From contig DATGMP010000033.1 in NCBI GenBank assembly GCA_035293565.1, forward strand, positions 1-64,000: DNA of 64,000 bases, in the 5' to 3' direction. The notes below the pieces were generated by a model. The model was not told the DNA's origin. It worked only from the letters and a program-made list of their open reading frames with translations, and searched no databases. A program made the position numbers and the translations under genes. This document shows, piece after piece, positions 60,465 to 64,000 of the stretch. The number at the start of each line of letters is the position of its first letter. The first letter of the stretch is position 1. The stretch is from DATGMP01 sp035293565. GTDB taxonomy: Bacteria > Pseudomonadota > Alphaproteobacteria > BOG-932 > Roseiterribacteraceae.

Positions 60465-61381
60465 TGCCGATGGCCGACTATATCCCGGTCAGGCTTCCTG
60501 TGGGCGACATTGCGGGCTTCGGCCCCTCGCCCGGCATCGCTGGCTGGCTCTTCGCGCCGCGCAAGATCGATGCGAGCCAGGTCCAGAACGTCGCCTTCTG
60601 CATCCATGGCGGGGGCTACGACAAGCGCTACTTCCACATCGAAGTCCCCGGCGACGACAGCTACAGCATGTGCCGGCGCTTCGTCGATCGTGGCATCATC
60701 GCCCTCACCATCGATTGGCTGGGATCAGCGGAAAGCGCGCGTGCCGAAGCGGCGGAGAACATCACGCCGCAAACGCCGAACAAGGCCCATCACGCCGCCC
60801 GCCTGCAGCTGATCGAAGGGTTGAAGCAGGGCAGCCTCTCGCCGGTGATTCCAGCCCTAAAGCGGATCACCTTGACCGGGATCGGCCATTCGATGGGCGG
60901 CATGTTCGTGACTTTGCAGCAGGCGCAATATCGCAGCTTCGATCGCATCGCCGTGCTGGGCTGGAGCAATCTCGGCCTCAACCTGCCGCCGTCGGCGCTG
61001 AAAGCCGTATTGGACGAGAGCGGCAAATACGCTTACAGCAGCGCCGAGTTGCGCCGCGAATTCCATATGGCGGACGTACCGGCGGCGGCGCTCGACTGTC
61101 CCGCCGAGCGCGACGTTGCGCCCGTTTCAGTGACGCTCGCCGCACAGACTCGCGATCGTGACGCGAGCCGCACGGCGGCGGGCAAGATCGAGGTGCCGGT
61201 CTTCATGAGCTACGGCGAGAAGGACGTCTCTCCTTCTCCGCGCGAAGAGGTCGCCTGCTTCATCAACAGCAACGACGTCACCTTCTTCGAGCTGCCCCGT
61301 TCCGCGCATTGCCACAATTTCGCAAGCACGCGGGCCATGCTGTGGGATCGGATGTTGGCGTGGATGAAGCTGCCCGTCTAA
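60464..61381 (+). CDS. alpha/beta hydrolase
   Basis: 305 residues. HGGGYDK oxyanion region near residue 45, nucleophile elbow GHSMGGMF near 143 with the Ser, YGEKDVSP acidic residue and SAHCHNF for the catalytic His. A Ser hydrolase of esterase/C-C hydrolase kind. Overlaps the SDR stop by one base, so co-translated, and its own stop overlaps the stop of the convergent CMD gene. Confidence 0.85.
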   Translation: MPMADYIPVRLPVGDIAGFGPSPGIAGWLFAPRKIDASQVQNVAFCIHGGGYDKRYFHIEVPGDDSYSMCRRFVDRGIIALTIDWLGSAESARAEAAENITPQTPNKAHHAARLQLIEGLKQGSLSPVIPALKRITLTGIGHSMGGMFVTLQQAQYRSFDRIAVLGWSNLGLNLPPSALKAVLDESGKYAYSSAELRREFHMADVPAAALDCPAERDVAPVSVTLAAQTRDRDASRTAAGKIEVPVFMSYGEKDVSPSPREEVACFINSNDVTFFELPRSAHCHNFASTRAMLWDRMLAWMKLPV

Positions 61382-61767
61382 ACCAGCTTCGCGCGACGGA
61401 GCGCCTCCAGCGCAACGGCGCGTGCCGAGCTCGCCGCGGGAAAGCCCGCATAGGCGGTGGAATGGTAGATGACCTCTTCGATCTCTCGAATCGTGAGACC
61501 GTTCCTCACCGCGGCCACGAAATGAAATTCGAGCTCCGATGAGGCTCTAAGTCCGATCAGGATGCCCAGCGTGACCAGGCTCCGCGCGCGCCTGTCGAGC
61601 TCGGGCCGCGTCCAGAGATCGGCGAAGGCATGCTCCATGGCAAGTTCCGCCAGATGACCGGCGAATCCATCGGAAGTGTTCCCCTTCTTCAGCGCATCGA
61701 CGGCTTCAGGCGTCAGCGCGAGCATCTCGGAAACGACCTTCAGCCCTTCTTCGCGTTTGTTGCTCAT
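61378..61767 (-). CDS. carboxymuconolactone decarboxylase family protein
   Basis: 129 residues. CMD signature DLWTRPELDRRARSLVTLGI and GLTIREIEEVIYHSTAYAGFP. The AhpD-type CxxC is absent, so it fits the gamma-CMD-like group rather than a peroxidase. Six nt after the upstream SnoaL-like gene's stop, so likely co-transcribed. Confidence 0.9.
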   Translation of the reverse strand: MSNKREEGLKVVSEMLALTPEAVDALKKGNTSDGFAGHLAELAMEHAFADLWTRPELDRRARSLVTLGILIGLRASSELEFHFVAAVRNGLTIREIEEVIYHSTAYAGFPAASSARAVALEALRRAKLV

Positions 61768-61773
61768 GCGCGC

Positions 61774-62274
61774 CTACTCCTTTTTCGTGTCCACCCTGAG
61801 CCGCGTCAGCTTCAGCGATTTGATGCGCCAGCCCTGCGCGGTTTTCTCGTAGGTCTCCAGATAATGGCCGTAGCCATGCATCTCGCGGATCGGCGAGCCT
61901 TTCGGCCAGAGAAGCATGTCCTCCATCGCCCAGATCCCCTTCGCGGTCGTGGACGAGGTGAATTCGATCTCGCACATATGACCGTGATGGGTCGTGATGA
62001 CGCCCTCCAAGGTCTTCGCCAGATCGGCGATGAAAGCGGCAGGATTACCGCGCGAATGCCATTGCGGATTGGGATCGGGCGGCGTGACGCCGTCGAAGAC
62101 GATCGGTCGGCCGTTTCTGTCCTTCGGCGTGTAGGCCTCCGTCGAATCAATGTTGGCGTCCGGAGTGAAAACGGCCTGGTAGCCAGCCCAATCCTTAGTA
62201 TCAAGCGTCCGGAAATACCGCGCCTTCAGCTCCTTGATCTCCTCGCGCGCCAACAGCCGCTCTGTGTCCGTCAT
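61774..62274 (-). CDS. SnoaL/NTF2-like protein, paralogue of the fusion's N-terminal domain
   Basis: 166 residues from the ATG at 62274, with AAGGGGAG upstream. TERLLAREEIKELKARYFR, DTKDWAGYQAVFTPDA, STTAKGIWAMEDMLLWP, GYGHYLETYEKTAQGWRIKS and LKLTRLRVD match the first 145 residues of the gene at 49894 block by block. Here the protein stops at KKE just after that domain, showing the normal boundary. Confidence 0.88.
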   Translation of the reverse strand: MTDTERLLAREEIKELKARYFRTLDTKDWAGYQAVFTPDANIDSTEAYTPKDRNGRPIVFDGVTPPDPNPQWHSRGNPAAFIADLAKTLEGVITTHHGHMCEIEFTSSTTAKGIWAMEDMLLWPKGSPIREMHGYGHYLETYEKTAQGWRIKSLKLTRLRVDTKKE

Positions 62275-62300
62275 TGCTCCCCTTTGATTCCGCCCAAGTC

Positions 62301-62326
62301 GAAAACCATCTACTGGAAATGTTTTC
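62301..62326. promoter_or_regulatory. inverted repeat upstream of the SnoaL-like/CMD pair
   Basis: GAAAAC (62301-62306) and GTTTTC (62321-62326), spaced by 14 nt, lie 27 nt upstream of the minus-strand ATG at 62274 and 70 nt before the tfoX-like gene. GGAAAtgTTTTCC overlaps the right arm. Candidate operator, regulator unknown. Confidence 0.4.
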
Positions 62327-62395
62327 CGCAATGGCCTCCTTTGTCAATCGCGCAGCTGCTAAAATCGCGACGATCAATTTTCATCGGATTGGTGC

Positions 62396-62728
62396 ATGGC
62401 GCGCGATGAAGGTCTGGAGGAGCTGCTGCGCGAGGAACTCGACGGGGAGCGCGGGCTCAGCGAAAAACGGATGTTCGGCGGGCTGGCCTGGTTGCTCTTC
62501 GGCAATCTTCTCTGCGCCGCGAGCGATCGGGGACTGCTGGTCCGGCTGGGCAAGGGCAATGACGGCTGGGCGCTCGACCAAGCCGACGTCGAGCCCATGA
62601 TAATGCATGGCCGCCGCATGGAAGGCTGGCTCCGTGCCGGCCCCGACGCCTATGGCGACGATGCGATCCGCCGCAAGTTGCTCGATGCGGCGCTCACATT
62701 TGTGCGATCGCTGCCGGTGAAGATGTAG
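62396..62728 (+). CDS. TfoX N-terminal domain protein
   Basis: 110 residues. KRMFGGLAWLLFGNLLCAAS and MIMHGRRMEGWLRAGPDAY are the TfoX/Sxy N-terminal domain pattern; the C-terminal TfoX domain is missing, as in many stand-alone members. These are not established competence regulators. Convergent with the propeller gene, with stops 3 nt apart. Confidence 0.9.
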   Translation: MARDEGLEELLREELDGERGLSEKRMFGGLAWLLFGNLLCAASDRGLLVRLGKGNDGWALDQADVEPMIMHGRRMEGWLRAGPDAYGDDAIRRKLLDAALTFVRSLPVKM

Positions 62729-62731
62729 CGC

Positions 62732-64000
62732 CTACTTCCCGTCCACAGAAAAAGCGATGAGCGCGTTTCCAGGCTGGTGCACACCGCCGGCGCCGGAGAT
62801 CACGTAGACCATGCCATTGGCGACCGTCTGCGCGCCGTAGCTGATCGAGCCGCCGGTCGCCTTGGCGTGGTTGACGGCATCGAACGGATGCGCGGCTGTG
62901 TCGAAGTCCCAGATGATTGCGCCGTCCTTGGTCGAGAGCGCCCGGATATGCCCGTCCATCGAGCCGGAGAAGACCGCGCCCGGAATCAGCGCGAGCGCAC
63001 CCGGCTGGGCTTGGCTGCAGCTTTCCCCGCCGAAGGTCTTCGCAAGCTCGCCGCTCGTATTGCCCCAGGCGCAGATCGCGGGCGGCGCTTTCGCATGCCA
63101 AACGATTTTGCCGGTCGGGAGGTCGAGCTTTGTCAGGCCCCCGACCTCGAGGCCGGGCGCGGGCTTCAGATCGGCGCTGCCCATATAGACAAAGCTGTCG
63201 TCGGCCGCGAGCCCCCAGACACCGGCGGTGCGGTTGCCTTCGCCCAGCTTCACTTGCCAGACGATCTTGCCCTGATCGTCCGGATCGAATCCGTAAGCGA
63301 TCTCGGCCTTGGAGCCGTCGACCAATATGTCCTTGCCGTTGGCGAGGTGTCGCAGGATCGGCGGCGCCGCGAAGTCGAAATCGGGGCCGGTGTGCTCGCA
63401 CGCGCCGGCTCCATTTCCCATCGCCGCGGGGCAGATATTATCCTCCTTCATCACCTGCTTCACCCAGCGGATCGCGCCGGTATCGAGGTCGAAGGCGACA
63501 ATGGCGTTGGCCGTATCGGCCGAGATTTGCGTGTAGGAATTGCCGGTGCCGACATAGAGCAGATGCCGCTTCTCGTCGACGGTGGGCGCCGAGAAGATCG
63601 CGACGCCGGCCGGCCCGAACATCGGCACGCCGGACGGGCTGGTGCCGATCGGCTTCGGCTCGGGGACCGTGTGCGATTTCCAGACGAGCTTGCCGTTGAT
63701 CGCGTCGACGGCCGCCACGCCGCCGCGGAAGGTGCAGCAATTGTAGCTCGGGTTGCGCACCGACATCTCTTCGAGCGATGCAAGCGGGACATAAAGCCGG
63801 TGCTTGTAGAGCGTGATCGCACCGGTGAGCCGCGTCACCGGATGATCCTCCACCCGCATCGTCCAGAGCGGCTTGCCAGTCTCCGCATCCACGGCATGCA
63901 GCCAGCCATTCTCGGTCGCGAAATAGGCGGCGTATTTGGCCGGTCCTGAGGCGGGCAGCTTGTCGAGCGTGATCGCAGTGCGGACACCGCCCTCGGCGTC
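62732..64000 (-). CDS. PQQ-binding-like beta-propeller protein, C-terminal part
   Basis: Open to the right edge: 422 residues visible in frame, of which the last 386 follow a possible internal GTG. Repeated propeller strands such as NGWLHAVDAETGKPLW, AIVAFDLDTGAIRWVK, TKLDLPTGKIVW, GHIRALSTKDGAIIWDFD. This is the quinoprotein/polyvinyl-alcohol-dehydrogenase-like group, periplasmic alcohol oxidation with PQQ. Several Cys pairs are present, but no CxxCH heme site in the visible part. The start and any signal peptide lie outside the window. Confidence 0.85.
   Translation of the reverse strand, partial: DAEGGVRTAITLDKLPASGPAKYAAYFATENGWLHAVDAETGKPLWTMRVEDHPVTRLTGAITLYKHRLYVPLASLEEMSVRNPSYNCCTFRGGVAAVDAINGKLVWKSHTVPEPKPIGTSPSGVPMFGPAGVAIFSAPTVDEKRHLLYVGTGNSYTQISADTANAIVAFDLDTGAIRWVKQVMKEDNICPAAMGNGAGACEHTGPDFDFAAPPILRHLANGKDILVDGSKAEIAYGFDPDDQGKIVWQVKLGEGNRTAGVWGLAADDSFVYMGSADLKPAPGLEVGGLTKLDLPTGKIVWHAKAPPAICAWGNTSGELAKTFGGESCSQAQPGALALIPGAVFSGSMDGHIRALSTKDGAIIWDFDTAAHPFDAVNHAKATGGSISYGAQTVANGMVYVISGAGGVHQPGNALIAFSVDGK

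Overview
The window looks like a chromosomal segment of a GC-rich alphaproteobacterium with a CtrA-type cell cycle and a flagellum. Evidence: ctrA divergent from fliI-fliJ, the ChpT phosphotransferase, a DUF1674 (SdhAF4-like) protein, and the rsmB-rpe-heparinase-purH and ffs-dnaX-ybaB blocks. Genus cannot be assigned from this sequence alone.

Layout. (1) 0.3-6.6 kb: a 1142-residue DUF4214 protein, probably secreted and surface-layer-like, a type I secretion ABC ATPase, and between them a GxxExxY (PD-(D/E)XK-like) gene. An exact 18-bp repeat recurs around these genes. (2) 6.8-21.5 kb: surface polysaccharide locus with six GT4-like glycosyltransferases over the wider window (five here), three SAM methyltransferases (one carrying its own DUF4214 domain), GmhA, a UDP-sugar dehydrogenase and an ABC exporter pair. 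A promoter module upstream of the secreted protein is repeated upstream of a glycosyltransferase here, which suggests co-regulation of protein and glycan. (3) 21.5-28.6 kb: fliJ-fliI, ctrA with CtrA-like boxes, a GDP-mannose 6-dehydrogenase, a more A/T-rich insert, an SdpR/SdpI-type pair with an apparently leaderless start, and chpT. (4) 28.7-46.2 kb: mostly housekeeping: tRNA-Leu(UAA), DUF2270, glutathione peroxidase, EF-G-like GTPase, NudC, epoxide-hydrolase-like enzyme, BrnT/BrnA, SRP RNA, dnaX, ybaB, xthA, DUF1674, rsmB, rpe, heparinase-like, purH. (5) 46.3-49.6 kb: a glycine-rich PEP-CTERM protein behind a textbook sigma-54 promoter, a glutathione S-transferase, and a 77-residue protein behind a second sigma-54 promoter. 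(6) 49.9-64 kb: a catabolic-looking region: four or five SnoaL/NTF2-like proteins (one fused to a medium-chain oxidoreductase), two SDRs, an SMP-30 lactonase, a Rieske oxygenase, an alpha/beta hydrolase, a CMD protein, an EthD/amidohydrolase mini-chimera and a PQQ propeller protein running off the right edge. Its substrate cannot be read from sequence.

How it works together (inference): the left half builds and exports an envelope of secreted protein plus glycan; the centre holds cell-cycle and flagellar control; the right half is a hydrophobic or aromatic ring-degradation module flanked by its own operators. The most unusual items are the 18-bp repeat family around the GxxExxY gene, the duplicated promoter module, the paired sigma-54 promoters and the SnoaL-oxidoreductase fusion.
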